Shown one piece after another: positions 23,186 through 35,729 of a DNA stretch of 64,000 nucleotides. The notes beneath the pieces are model-generated. The model did not search any database. It saw only the letters and a program-made list of their open reading frames with translations, and had not been told where the DNA came from. How positions within the stretch are numbered: the stretch's first letter is position 1; each line of letters opens with the position of its first letter. The stretch is from Tribonema minus (taxonomy: Eukaryota; Sar; Xanthophyceae; Tribonematales; Tribonemataceae), in the NCBI GenBank assembly GCA_017506865.1, contig JAFCMP010000525.1, positions 1,488,001-1,552,000 of the forward strand, given 5' to 3'. The translations under genes were made by a program, and so were the position numbers.

Positions 23186-26100
23186 ATGCCAATCTCCTCG
23201 CAGCGGCGGCAGCAGCAGCGGCAGCGTGCACTGGCAATGGTATCGCCCGCGGCGGTAGCTCCGACGGCGCTGCTGGCGACATCGTGCGGAGCGCTGTGGC
23301 TGGAGCACAGGAGCGAGGCGGCGGCGCGCGCAGGCAGCGCGCTGCTGTCGTTCGGCTCCATGTGCCTGCTGAGGTGCGTTGTGTGCACGCGCCCCGCGTC
23401 CGCTCGTACTCACTTGTCGCTGCCTGCGGGGCCTGCCGCACGCAGCCACTTCTTGTGCTACGCTGCTGTGAATCGTGCGTTGCTGGGGATAAATTCGTAG
23501 CGCAGGACGGAGGGGGCACACGCGCGCGCAGCGCTCTCCTGCTGTCGTAAGGCTCCATGTGAGGTGCGCTGTGTGCGGCGCCGCCTGCGTCTGCTTGTGC
23601 TGGTTGCTGCGTGCGAGGGCTGCCGCACGTGACCGGTTTGGGTACCGCCACACTGTGAAGTGCGCACATGCACCGGCGGCAGGTATGTTGGATCCGCGAG
23701 AGGCTGTGCGACTGGAGGGCAGGGCCGAGATGTCGGTTACAGCTCCATGTGCCCGCCGAGGTGCGCTGTGTGAGCCGCCTGCATTGATGCTGCATGCGAG
23801 GGCTGCCGCATGCGGCCAGTTCTCTTGCTCTGCGGTACTTCACGGCATGCATTTGCTGCTCGCTCCTGTCGCCGCCGCTGAAATGCCTTGTTTGGCGCAA
23901 GAGCAGCAGCGAGGTGACGACCACGAGTATTTGGTGCGCTGGTACAGCTCGCTCTTGTAGCGAACGTGTGGCGTATGGTCAGGTATACCATACTTCCTGT
24001 TGTCGGAGCAGCTCGCTGCTGCACACAGTGCGTCAATGCCGCTGCTGCTTGTACCTAATTGTGTATTGAAACTAAGGTTAGGTTTATGGCTAGTATTGGG
24101 ATTAAAATTTGGGTTAGCCAGCTTTATGGTAGATGCACGCTCGCTGCCGTGGGGGCGCTGCGGCCCTCTGCAGATGAAGCGCAGCATGTGCGCCATCGCT
24201 GCATGGGACGCAAACTGGAGCTGATGTTTTGGGGCCAACCTCAGGCTGACTGATGATGAGCAGCAGCGGCAGTGTATCACTGCCGCGTGTCAACTGCGGT
24301 TGGGGGTGCGCATCTGCAGTGCACACGCCTGTGCTAGCGCCGCGCAAGCCCAGTGACGTTCTGCACTGGCAGGCAGCGGCCGTGTGTCAGAATATATCAC
24401 CTGTCGCGCTTGCGTGTTCTTACACCCATGTCATCGTGCATTTCTGTCTGTGTGGACATAAGACATGTGTTAGAGTTAGGGTTGAATTACTATGCTGCAA
24501 CAGTCAGCGCTCATCTCAGGGCTACGGCGAGGGCTAACCCCAAGAGCGCGTGCGCGCGCCCCCGCCGACAGACAGTGTGCACTGAAATGGCACACTGCCA
24601 GCACGTGTGAGCGCGTGATATGAGCTCAATGCGCGCTGAAGATGCCCGGGCTCGTTCTCTCAACTGTAAAGCACTGCAGACAGTGTGGTGAAGGGCGCGT
24701 GCGTGCCACAAAAAACACAGCCGGCCAATGCAGTCATCGTTGCTGCTCGCCGCGACCCCACCTGAGGTGCAACCTCCTTCCCCCTCGCGCCGCGTCGCGC
24801 TGTTTCCGCTGCGGTCGCGGACCTCACCACCTGTCTGCGCCACCACTGGCTCACCTGTCATCTCAGTCACATCAGTGCTCGGTTGTATCAGTCATCGATG
24901 CCGTGCCCTGTGCTCAACCCCCCCCCCCCTCCTCCCCCCCCCCTCATCTCCAATGCCTCGTCTGCAGCAACCTGGGCCTCGTGCCCGCCGCGCACCCCGC
25001 GTACGACCTCTGCTGGTCCGTCCTCCTCCCCATGTCGCTGGCCACCATAGTGCTGGGCTGCCCGCTCACCCCCCAAAACCCCCCTGTCACCGGCACCACC
25101 ACACAACCTCAACCTCAACTTCAACAGGCGCGGCCCAGGGTCGGCGTGCCCTTCGCCATCGGCGCGGCGGGCTCCGTCGCGGGCGTGCTGGCGGCGTTTG
25201 CGGTCGCCACGTGCGCCGCCGCGCCGGCCGCGGTGAGGCTGCCGCCGAGCGCCGCGGCGGCGGCGGCGGCGGCGCTGGCGGCGACGTACATCGGCGGCAG
25301 CGCCAACCTCTTTGCGGGTGTGTGCGGGTGCCGCAGAAGTCGTGGATGAGCGCTGATGGCTGGACCGTGCTGTATGTTCACACCATATGATCTTATCGTC
25401 TGACGTGTAGGGTCGGGTCCGCTCTCCATGGTGTCGCACGCTCGCCGTTTGCGTCGTGCTGACGATTTTGCCGCTCGGCGCAAGCCAGCACCCAGCACGG
25501 CTGCGGCTTCGCCCTGTCATCCACGCGCCGGTGCGCGCACGCTGCCGCTGCGTCGGCGCCGCCGCTGCGACATCGCGCGCGCCGCGAATGCATTCTTCAT
25601 GACCATCGTGCATTACCACCTCATTGGGAAGCGCACATGCACTCAACCGATGCCGCCGTGCTCCGTGTGCCCATTCACCCACGCTGCCGCCCTCTGCAGT
25701 CGCGGCGGCGGTGGGCCTCGACGGCGGCGTGCTGAGCGCGATCGCCGCCGCGGACGTGTTCCTCATGGCCGTCTACTTTGCGCTGCTGGTGGCGGCGCAG
25801 AAGTCGGCGCCGCTGCGGCGCGCATTCGGCAGCGGCGGCGGCGGCAGCAGCGGCGGCGGCGACGCGCAGGTGCGGAAACGGCCCTCGCCGGCGCGTCGCG
25901 GCGCAGCGGCGCATGCGACGATGCAGGCAGCATGGCTCAGTCGCGCCCGGCGCAGGTCACGAGCCATGTATTACTACTGAGCGCTGAGAATCGAGTACAT
26001 GCTTCGGTCTGTGCGCTGCGGGCGGGTGCATGCGTGTTCTCCAGCGCTAAGACTGTGAGGTTGAGGAAGCGCGCAGCGCCGCTGCCTGCGACACGTGACC

Positions 26101-28692
26101 GGCGCGCCAGGGGAGCGTCGCCGTCGCTGCTCTGCGCGCCTTGCGCTTTGCGAGCAGGCGTTTTTTTTGCGTTTTTGTGGCGTGCCTTGCCCTGTGTGAG
26201 CAGGTGGTCTCATTTCCTCGGTCTCAGGGGAGTCATCGGTAGGCGCCATCATGTGAGGTCAGGGAGGCGCGCGCTTGTGAATCACTTGTTTTGAGCCCTT
26301 TGTACATATGGCGTCATGATCATGTTGCTCTGTCGACGTTGTCGGGACAGCGGCACAGACTGCGCCGCATGCGCAACGCTGCAGCAGAATGCATTCAACA
26401 AAGAGTGCGCGTGATAAGAATGGCACTGTCGCATTTGTGTCCCGTGTGCTTCTGGACAGCGAAGCGGCACGTGAACCGCACTAGGTGTTTTGTGTTTGCG
26501 CGGCAATCAGTGGAGGCGCTCACTGAGAAGGCATGCCTTCAAGAGTGTGTTTGGGAATTGCGAACAACATAGAGTCGCAGAGCGCGATCGCACGTCGTAA
26601 CCAGCTGGAAGAGCGCAGCGTGGGCGAACTGGCGGCTGGTCATCGATCCGGTCCCAGCACGCTCACCATACATACATAGACCATACCTGCCCATGCACTC
26701 ACATCGCTGCCGCATGCCCCCCCCCCCCCCCCCCCCCGTGCCTGCAGCCGTCCCCTCCAAACGCCACTGGTGAGCCCGCGCTCCCCCCCCTTCCCCCCTG
26801 CGGCCGCTGCCGCTGCTGCTGACGCTGGCGGCGGCGCGCGCCGTCTGCCTCTGCGGCGACGCGCTGCAGCAGTCAACGGGCTGGCCGGGTGCCGCCACCG
26901 CCGCCATCACCGGTCTCGCGGCGGCGGCGGCGGCGGGACTGCGCGCGGCGGCGCCGGCGGCAGCGGCAGCAGTCGCGGCGATCGCGCCGCGCGCCGCCGG
27001 GCTGCTGCTGACGCTGTTCTTCGGCGCCATGGGCGCGCAGGTGCGGTTTTGTTAAAGAATTGGAAGTTCATTTTACCCGTGTGTGGCCAGGTGGCACGGC
27101 TGAGCAGTTGTTCTCGCAAGTTGGTGACCGCGGTGACTGCGCGAATGGTATTGGTCTGCTGCTGGCAGCGGCGCTGCGGTGGTTGCATGATACAGCGGCA
27201 GTGGCATTGTTTGAACGGTGTCTAGCGCACGCTGGGCTGTACTGCCGCCGCTGTCACCTGCGCGCAACTTTTATCAGGCTGACGTTAGCTGATAGCGCCT
27301 AATCCTGACCCTAACGCCGGTGCAACCAGTCCATGCAGCGCCTGCCGGTTTTGCTGCGCGCGGACAGGGCATTGCAGGCGCCGCTCTCCTGCCGCTACGG
27401 GCGCGCACACATATGCTTCTTTGTCTTGTCTGCCAATGACACCGCAGCTGACACTACATGCAAACAGCAGCGGGGCTGCCATCGATGCATATGCGGCAGT
27501 TCAAGTCTAGTGGCCACCGGCACGGTGCCCCCGGGGTATGCTGAGCTGCCAACCCGCAGTCAACAGTCGTGCACATGGAGCATTATGGCGCGTTTGATGC
27601 ATTCGCTCGAGGTCTCCCCCCCCCCCCCCTCTACCCCGATTGGGCATGTACAATGCAGGCGCGCGCAGCCGACTTGGCGGCGGGTGGGCCTGCACTGCTG
27701 ACATTCTCCGCCATCAGCCTCGCTGGCCACATCGCTATCGTTTTCATGGTGAGCCTACGTCTCGTTGTTGCTGCTGGATGGAAGTGCTGCATGTCGTGGT
27801 GATCAGTCATGAGCTGAGTACCGTGAAGCACTGTGTGTAAGGCTGAGGCGGTTGGGCTTGGGTAGGGTTAGGGTTTGAAACCATGGTCAGGGTTCCAAAC
27901 CAGGGTTAGGGTTCTTACCCCTCAAGCTGTCCCTTCTCTCCTGTCACTGACTTGCTGTGATCCGTCTACGGGTGCAAATGGAGCTCTGTGGGTGCGATTA
28001 TAGATCACAAATTTGCCGGTCCTCAAGGTCATTCGCCGTGACGTAGTGCAAGCACTAGTGCTTGTTGTGTGAGGGTATTTGAAGTGACAGATTGAGCAGC
28101 GCTAGTGCAGCACTGCATCGCTATCAGAAGTCGACAACCTCAGCACTGTGTTGGCGGTAGACTTCATCTGCAGTCTCTCCACTGCCCTTCTCCTCAAGAT
28201 GTTTCAGTGGCATGCAGATGCAACCTGTAGCACGCACGTGGCTGGTATGGCTTACAATTCTTACTGCATCTTTCAACGCGCCACGATCACAGCATGCGCC
28301 TGGCAGCGCTACTTTAGGGTCGTTGTCAACATTGTGCACCAGCCGGCACTCGCTCCCGCGTCCCCCCCATCCCTCCTCAGTGCCTCTCCTCCCCTGCCCT
28401 ACCTGCTGCGCAGGGCTCGTGGCTCGCCAATGCCGCCGCCGCCGCTCTGCCCTCACGCAAGCCCACTACCAACCCCAACCAGCAGCAGCCGCAGCCGCTG
28501 CTGTCCCTAGACGACGTCCTGGTCGCCTCCAACGCCAACATTGGCGGCCCTGGCACCGCCGGCGCGTTCGCCTCCATGATCCGGCGCCCTGACCTCGTCG
28601 TCTCCGCGGCGGCGTGGGGGACGGCGGGCTACGCGCTCGCGAGCAGCGTCGGCGTCGCGCTGTTCGCGCTGCTCTCGCGCGCGGCGCGCTGA
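23186..28692 (+). CDS. DUF819-family integral membrane protein (6 coding exons)
   Basis: Exons: 23186-23373, 24968-25317, 25700-25869, about 26748-27040, 27659-27748, 28414-28692, about 456 residues. The family (bacterial YjcL-like, also found in plants and algae) is a multi-spanning membrane protein of unknown transport role. Family motifs appear in order: SNLGLVP with LLPMSLATIVLG, FAIGAAGSVAGVLAAFAV, TYIGGSANLFA, an Ala-rich DVFLMAVYFALLV helix, LLLTLFFGAMGAQ, ISLAGHIAIVFM, and the signature VLVASNANIGGPGTAGAF followed by WGTAGYALASSVGVALFALL. Gly/Ser- and Gln/Pro-rich loops are longer than in bacteria. Phases agree except at exon 4 of the six: from the acceptor at 26747 it needs one more base, probably in the C run at 26783-26790; an alternative AG at 26868-26869 restores the phase but removes a helix. 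The start Met at 23186 is provisional. Confidence 0.85.
23345..23775 (+). repeat. Junction array: 3' edge of the first DUF819 exon
   Basis: The exon end (GGCTCCATGTGCCTGCTGAG then GTGCG, 23354-23378) recurs at about 23535-23575 and 23730-23775, roughly every 190 bp. Both copies keep GAGGTGCGCTGTGTG. Confidence 0.85.
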
Positions 28693-29240
28693 GGCGGTAG
28701 CATGCGGCGGCCGCTGCGTGACCAGCAGCACGGGCGGCGCATCCGCGTTTGCGATCACCCGACGAACAACAATAATGTCTGCGCGGCGGCGTGCGACAGC
28801 GCGTGCGAGCAGCGCCGGCGTCGCGCTGTTCGCGCTGCTCTCGCGCGCGGCGCGCTGAGGCGGTGGCATGCAGCGGCGGCTGCTGCGTGGCCGGCGCCGG
28901 CGGGCTGCAGCAGCACGGGGGACGCCTCCGTGTTTCTAGTCACTTGATGTCAAGACAATGTCTCCGCGGTGGCGTGCGACAGTGTGGGCGAGCAGCAGCG
29001 CCAGCGTCGGTTTGCGCGGCGCCCGCATGCGGCGCACTGAGCCAGCGGCGGCCGCTGCTGCTGCCTTGCCGCATCAGCGAGCCAGAGCATGGGGAGGGCA
29101 CCCATGTCCATAATCCGGCGCCCATAGTCTGTGGTCTCCGCGGTGGTGCGGGGCAGCACGGGCGAGCATGGTTGGTGCCGCGCTGGTTGCGCTGCTCCCG
29201 GTCGCAGCGCGCAGACGCGCCGCAGCGGCGATGCAGGCGC
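28575..29240 (+). repeat. Array repeating the DUF819 gene end, including the stop codon
   Basis: The last coding segment with its TGA (28645-28700) is repeated at about 28806-28875, 28985-29055 and 29105-29240, with unit lengths of 166, 182 and about 175 bp. The second copy still reads GVALFALLSRAAR then stop. The fourth copy also repeats upstream exon sequence (ATCCGGCGCCC, CTCCGCGG). These copies sit in 3' flank or UTR, not in an intron. Confidence 0.9.
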
Positions 29241-30635
29241 CCGCAGCGGCCGCTGCTGCCGGCGGCGTCCGAGGACGACGGCAGCAGGCCGTGGCACCAC
29301 GGCCGCATATGCATCCATCTTGAGGCTTGAGTCTGGTTGGCCGCGGGCTATACGACGTCGAGCAGCGGCGACGCTATGCTGTTTGCGCTGTCCTTATGCG
29401 CGTAGTGAGCTGGCGGCGTAGTCCAGTGTGGCAGGGTCACGGAGACTCCAGCAGAGCACTGCAGCGCGGGCAAGGGCGCATGCGAGCTGTCAGCGTCCCG
29501 GCAGCGTGCCGCGGTGGTGGCGGCAGTGCCGGCGGCACCGCCGTCGCGCCACAGCCATCGGCCCTGCAGCCGCTCTTCAGCGTGAGCACAGCGCCACACA
29601 GCGCGCAGACGTCTGCTGCTTTCTAAAATTCGCAAGGCCGTAGCACGGCGCTGCTGCATTGAGAGCGCTTGGTGCCGGGCGCCGGTTACGATGGCGCTTC
29701 CGGCAGTCACCGGAAACTCCATGAAATCGCCATGTGGGGGGTCAGAGTTGAACAGTCGCGTGAGGGCACAGCAAAACTGCCGCCCCCCTACTGCCCCCAG
29801 CCCTCTAGATGGTGGGAATATGGCTCTGGCCCGCATGTCGTACGCAGCCGTGCACAGCGCGTCAGCTGCGGCCCTGAGGAGTTTATAGGCATTGGCACCA
29901 TGCGTCGTTAATTCAAGCATTCAGGTGCCGTTGCTTGTGCGACACAGCCATGAGCACGCCCAAGTGTTTCTTTTTCAGTTTATTAGTGCAATAAGCACCA
30001 TAACACGTACCGGTCGCCCAGCTTTAAGCCGCCTACCCTCGACCCCCGACCGAAACCCCCAGGGTGCTTGAAACGCCCAACAGAAAAAGTGTTTGCGGTG
30101 TGGTGCCCGTTGCAACGCAATAAATTCAGTGGACCTTGTGAGGTGATGCTGCAGCGTGTGAATGCGACATCGTCTGTCTGGTTAGCTTCGTAGTCATTTT
30201 AGTGCACCCAATTCATAAAGGCCCCGAGGGAGGTGTTTTACGTGTTACCCAGTAGCAGTCTAACCCTAACCCTAGATGCAAGAATCAAGAACTTCAACTG
30301 TATCTAATACTTGAACTTGGAGGCCAAATTGCTTGCGAGCTGTGCACGCCGGGCGTAGTAAGTAGCGCAGTTGTTGTACTGTTGACTCTCAGGCTCGCTG
30401 AGGTCGCGAGCTTGCAGCCCTGGTGTCACGCCTTGCCTGTCACCGCAAAGACCAGGTCTCAAGCTTTCACCTGCCGTGCGTACACCGACACTGGCGCGCG
30501 TGAAAACAACAGCTGGGCAGCTGCCTCGAAAGTGGTGGTGGGTTAGGAAGGCTAATTTCCGGAGGTGCAGGCGAAGGCGGCAGGTAAAGCTGCTGGCAGG
30601 AGCGGAGGCAGCTTTCGGCACGCACACGCAGCACC
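29241..30635. other. Intergenic region before the transporter gene
   Basis: About 1.4 kb with no supportable gene. It contains CCCTAACCCTAA near 30260 and an AT-richer stretch at 29970-30300. The transporter promoter and 5' UTR are expected near its right end. Confidence 0.6.
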
Positions 30636-33600
30636 ATGGCGATAGGTGCAACGGCGCTCAGCGTCCTGGCGTACAGCTTCTGCAGCGGCACCATGCTGCT
30701 TATCAACAAGCTGGCGATCCACCATCTGGGGTGCCCCACGATGGTGTCAGCTATCCAGCTGATTGCGGCGACGGTTTGGTGCCTGGGGATCAAGTACACG
30801 GGGTGCTTGGCAGTGGACGACTTCGAGTGGGCTAAGGTGAGTGTCTTGCTTATTCTACAATATGTACCGTTTATGATGCTGCGTGAGGTATTACTCAGCA
30901 GGTGGTGTGCTGCTACTGCATTTCGTGGACCTGTTCTTTTTCGGCCGTTGGGGCATTTCGGCTGCTGCCAGGTCGAAACATTGCAAAACACCCCCATGCC
31001 TGGCAGCATGCCTACGGGGGCTAATAGATGCATGAGTCAAGCGCACAACCTGCATTGCGCTTGGCGCTGTCCTGATTCACGCCGCCAGGCAACAACCTGG
31101 CTTGCGATGGTCTGCGCAGCAGCGCTGCTTGATGGCTGGATTTCCGAGGGTTAAGCGGTGCTTTAGTTGCAGTCGAGATGGCACATGAAAATGCACAAGG
31201 TTCAACAGCGGCATCTACATATGTTGCTGAGATTGAGTGTCATCGCGCTCTCAGTTTTGGCAGGTATCGCCAGCTCAAGCACAATGCCAGTTCACGCAAA
31301 GCTGTGCCATCGCCACAGAATTTCCTGACTTGCGCAGCTGCTGCTTTGACCGGTTCGGTCCAGTAGGGATGACTTGCTGCACACGCATTGCCAGGCGACC
31401 TTCATCGCACCGCCAGCCACTGCTGCCAGGTTTTGCGTATAGCTCCGGTCACGCTTGGACCGGTGCTGCTGCTTCAAAAAGTAAACAGTTCAATGGGGAT
31501 ATTGTACAGTTCCACAGGGCGTCGTTGAATTAACGTACAGCTCAAAGATGAAAAGTTACAGTTCACAGGGGTACTGTTGAAAACCAAGCACAGCGGATAT
31601 TGAACGCCGCGGCGGTGCGTGATCGCACACACCACAGCGCGTCATTCAGAAGGCAGCTCCCCTGCTGTCGTCGTGTCATCACTCATGACGCTACGGCAGG
31701 ACGCGCCTGCTGACGGTGCGTGCGCGTTTCCGCGCATGCGCGAGCGCCATTCGGTCTGCCGTTGGAGTTTTTCGTAGAGGAGAGTGGGCGGTCGGCGGTG
31801 GTTAAAAGGTGGTAGACAAAGAACAGAGCCCTTGCCATATCAATTGATCTCATGATGTCCCCACCAGCATCACCCCAGCTTCCCTACTGTGAGAGCAGCG
31901 GCACGGCGGAGGCTGTCGCACTGCTGCTGTCTCCCACATTTTAGAAGTAAAGTCACTCCCCAAGCTTTGAGTCGTGCTACGCTGACTTAGATGCCGTAAT
32001 CTTCACAGTTTTGATCACCCCTCCCCATGCGCCCCCCGCATCCCCCGCGCACGCCGCCGTGCCCCGCGGTACTGCTGCCGCTCCGGTAGTTTCACGCACG
32101 CTCCCCCCCCCCCCCCCCCCCCCCCCGTGGAGCCTCCGCTCCAATAAACTCACGCTCCCTACCCGCGTGCGCTCTCGCCGCAGGTGAAGCCGTACCTGTA
32201 CTACGTGGTCCTTTTCACGCTGGGCGTGTGGACCAACATGAAGTCGCTGGAGGTGTCGAACGTCGACACGGTCATCGTCTTCCGCGCGTGCACGCCGCTC
32301 GCCGTCGCCATCATGGACTTCTTCTTCCTCGGGCGCGAGCTGCCGGGGCGGCGCTCCGCCGCGGCGCTGGGGCTCCTGGGTGAGTGAGTGAGTCAATGAA
32401 TCAGTGAGAGAGTGAGGTTCAACTTCTTCTTCCTCGGGCGCGAGCTGCCAGGGCAGCGCTCCACCGCGGCACTGGGGCTCCTGGGTGAGCGAGTGAGTGA
32501 GTGAGTGATTGAGTATGTAAGTGAGTGAGTGAGTGGGTGAAGAGAGCTCCCTTTGCTGCCAGGGCAGAGCTCTGCTCCTTGTGCATGGCACTTCAAAGCG
32601 TGCGTCTCCCGCAAGCATTTCCATGGCTGGAGCACCGTTTTGTGGAGGAAGTTTACAAGGGCCAGCCGTGCGTGCGCATGTGCCGCTCATCGGAGGGTGG
32701 AGAAGGGTCACGGCTAGTGTTAGGTTAGGGTCAGGTTGACAGCGCGGCCGGTACCTCATCGCATGGTGTCCAACGAGACATGCATTCAGCGACGACCCCA
32801 AGTGTCGGGCGGGCGTCGCTGCTGCGTCGCTTCCGCCGCTCGTGCGCCGTCATCGTGCGCGCAACGCAACAGGCAGGGCTCGCGCGCGTGCATGCGTGCG
32901 TGTCTGCGGCAGGGCTTGGCGCACTCGGCGACGTGGCGAGTGACGCGCAAGTCGCGTTCGCGGGGTTCGCGGCATACCACTGCAGCAACAACAATACTTC
33001 ACCAAAGGCTGCAGCTTGTCACGCGTGCAGCGACACCTCTGCGCTCGTATGCCGCTGACAGCGCGCAGTTCGGCGCAGCTCGCGCTCGGGGGCTTCGCGG
33101 CGTGCTGCTGCTACTATCACTATGAAAGAAACAAAAGTGGCGTCTTGTAACACTCGTGCGGCGAATTTTTGCGGGCTGACGCGTTGCTGCCACCGCCATG
33201 TACGTGCGCGCACTTCTGTGGCAGGTCTTGGCGCGTTCGGCTACGTGGCGAGCGACGCGCAGTTCGCGCTCGCGGGCTTTGCGGCGTACTACTGCGTCAC
33301 GGCCTACTTCTTTCTTATCTGCGTCGAGATGACGTACGGCAAGCGCATCACGAGCTCCGTCAAGATGGCCACCGTGAGCGGCTCCGTGATGTACACCAAC
33401 TTCTTCGCGTGGGGGCCGATGCTCGCCATCGCGGCGTCCGTGGGGGAGCTGCAGAAGTTCAAGGAGGTGACTCGCACGATCGCTCGTCTTGTGTCTGCAG
33501 CGTGTGCCGTCGGATTCGTCAAGCCACGCGTCGGTTTGAAGGTTGGGCGTGAGGGTCGCTGCGCGTGGCGCGGCGGTGTCGCTTGCTCTCTAGGGTTACG

Positions 33601-35729
33601 TTAGGGTTGGGGGCCGCGCATTCACTCCGCTAAGCTGCAAGAAGCGGTCACCCTCCAGGGAGTGCTGGTCTGGACTTGAAGCGCGCGCGGCGTCACAAAT
33701 TCCCAATCCAGTGGCACGGCAACGGCCGGTCGGCTAGGGCACAGCGACGAGGCGCATTACTGTCACAATGTCATTTGCTCGGGATGGATGGCATGGGTAA
33801 CCATAATAAGTGGGCGCCCTTGCTCGCTCGCGCGATAGCGGTCTGAGTGCACGTGAGCGGAGACCCCAAGCCCTAGCCCTAATCAACCATAACCCTCATC
33901 GACCGGCGCTTGAACTATTGCACTGCCGGACTGAGCACCTGTGAAGCGTGGCGCGTGCTTCTGACGTAGGAGCACGCGGCGTCAGACCGCACCCATGTAG
34001 CAATGCGTCACCACGCAGCCGACAACGCTCAGCCCCCTCTCTCTGCCATGATCGCAGCCACGCCGTCGCGCTGCTGGACACCAATCGCAGCGCCGTGAAA
34101 CACATGACGATGACAGACCCCCAGCGCTCGTCCACTGCTCGTCTGCGCCGGCAGCGCGCCGTAGCAGCAGCCTGGCAGCCGCGCGAAACGCGCAGACGCG
34201 TTTTGTCCCGCCGCTCAGCACCGTCCCTGCTGTAATGCACAGCGCGGCATCACTGTGCTTCAAACGCTCCCTGCATCAGGCGCTGAAGCGTATCTCCGCG
34301 TGCACTGCCAACACACACCTCCCTTTTTCAAGTTGAAGTTATGAGTTAAAGTACTGATTGCTGAGAGCGCCGCCACGCGCAGCCAACGACGCTCAGCCAC
34401 CTATCTCTGCCGCCAGTCAGCCATGCCATTGCGCTGCTGGGCGCCGGGTTCCTTTCGTGCGCGGTAATCGGTCAGTCCCGCCTCAGATGCGGAAGGAATT
34501 TTACGTTTTATGTGCACCTTTTTGTGTGTTTCTTCAAGTTAAAGTTCTGATGCTGAGCGCCGCCGCGCGCAGGTGGAGTGGACCGCGCCGGGCGCGTTCT
34601 ACCTGACGCTGAGCTGCGTGGTGGGCACGGCGATATCGTACTGCGGGTGGTGGTGCCGCGGGCGCGTGTCGGCGACCACCTTCACACTGGTGGGCGTCAT
34701 CAACAAGGTGAACTTCACACTTGAAGTAGTGCTGGCACAAAAGTGCGTGTTGGAAGTAGATGTTGCACTGCGGGTGGTGGTGCCGGGGGCGCGTGGCGGT
34801 GACCACCTTCACGCTGCTGGGCGTCATCAACAAGGTAAACTCCACACTTGAAGTAGTGCTGGCGCGAAGCGCGCATTTACCGGGATGAGCTAGACGAGTA
34901 CGTTGTCAAACATCCGTGACGCAGCGGGCATACAGTGCGTGACTGAATGTACTACACAGGAGTAATCCGTCAAAAGTTCAGTGGCGCAGTAGCCGCTGCA
35001 GCGTGCTGACAGTTACTTCCTGAACGTTATGCCGTTCCTTCCACAGAGCTGGCAGGCGTCGTCAACAAGGTGCGCAAGAGGCACACTTGAAGTATATATA
35101 TCTCTAGATTAGGATGGGGCAGAAATGCTGCGTGAGCTCAGCCGAAAGTGAAAAGCAGGAGTAGCGGTGGACCGCTCGCTTGTCGAGTGAGCGCAACTGC
35201 TGATCACTGTCACGACGGAGCAGATCAGGCTAGCAAATGCGCTTCGGCGTGAGTGCCTCGGTAACATCGCGCCCTGCAAAGTGTGCTCGCTGCAGCGAGG
35301 TGGTGTGTTCAGTGCACACCATGTAGCTGTACCCACACGTCACACCCCGAAGTGTTTTGTGCGTGACCGCTCCTGTGCCCCCCGCCCGTAACCCCACATG
35401 CAAAGTTGAGTTTGCGAAACCGCCCCCGTGCCCCCCCCCCCCCCCCCACCCCACCCGCGCAGGTCCTCACGGTGCTGCTGAACGTCGTCATCTGGGACAA
35501 GCACGCGTCGCCCGTCGGGCTCGCCTTCCTGCTGCTGTGCCTCGGCGGCGGCGCGCTGTACAAGCAGGCGCCGATGCGCGCGGGCGCCGCGGCGGCGGCG
35601 GCGGCGACGGGGGGGCGCGCCGCCGCCGACGTCGCCGTCGACGTGGAGGCGACGGCACCGCTCAACGCGTCGCCGTCCGCCGTCGCGCGCAGCGGCAAGG
35701 GCGGCGGCGGCGGCATAGAGCTCAAGTGA
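30636..35729 (+). CDS. Nucleotide-sugar transporter, TPT/NST family (5 exons, 346 aa)
   Basis: Exons: 30636-30836, 32184-32379, 33225-33466, 34573-34707, 35463-35729, all in phase. The product resembles Golgi GDP-sugar transporters of plants and fungi (GONST/Vrg4-like), which exchange a nucleotide sugar for the nucleoside monophosphate across Golgi membranes. About ten membrane helices can be traced: LLINKLAIHHLG in the first pair, YYVVLFTLGVWTNMKSLEVS, NVDTVIVFRACTPLAVAIMD, FFFLGRELPGRRS, FALAGFAAYYCVTAYFFLI, VEMTYGKRI, SGSVMYTNFF, SCVVGTAISYCGWWCRGRVS and VLTVLLNVVIWDKHASPVGL. The tail is Ala/Gly-rich and ends in GIELK. Length is normal for the family. The substrate cannot be fixed by eye; GDP-mannose or GDP-fucose would be first guesses. 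The start has ACCATGG context at 30636. Confidence 0.9.
32300..32490 (+). repeat. Junction array: 3' edge of transporter exon 2
   Basis: The end of exon 2 (FFFLGRELPGRRSAAALGLL and GTGAGT donor, 32319-32385) is repeated at 32417-32490 with six or so changes. A GAGT-rich simple repeat surrounds both donors (32380-32535). Confidence 0.92.
32903..33300 (+). repeat. Junction array: 5' edge of transporter exon 3
   Basis: The exon 3 start (GLGAFGYVASDAQFALAGFA, from 33225) has upstream copies at about 32910-32990 (reads GLGALGDVASDAQVAFAGFA) and 33060-33115 (shorter). The first keeps its acceptor. Confidence 0.9.
34640..35080 (+). repeat. Junction array: 3' edge of transporter exon 4
   Basis: The end of exon 4 (TTFTLVGVINK and donor, 34675-34712) recurs at about 34766-34840 (reads TTFTLLGVINK) and, much reduced, at 35045-35075. 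TTGAAGTAGTGCTGGC follows the first two donors. Confidence 0.9.

Noticed and set aside
28806..29240. A second, tandem DUF819 gene
   Set aside because: Only the last 20-45 codons are repeated and the copies are mutually degenerate.
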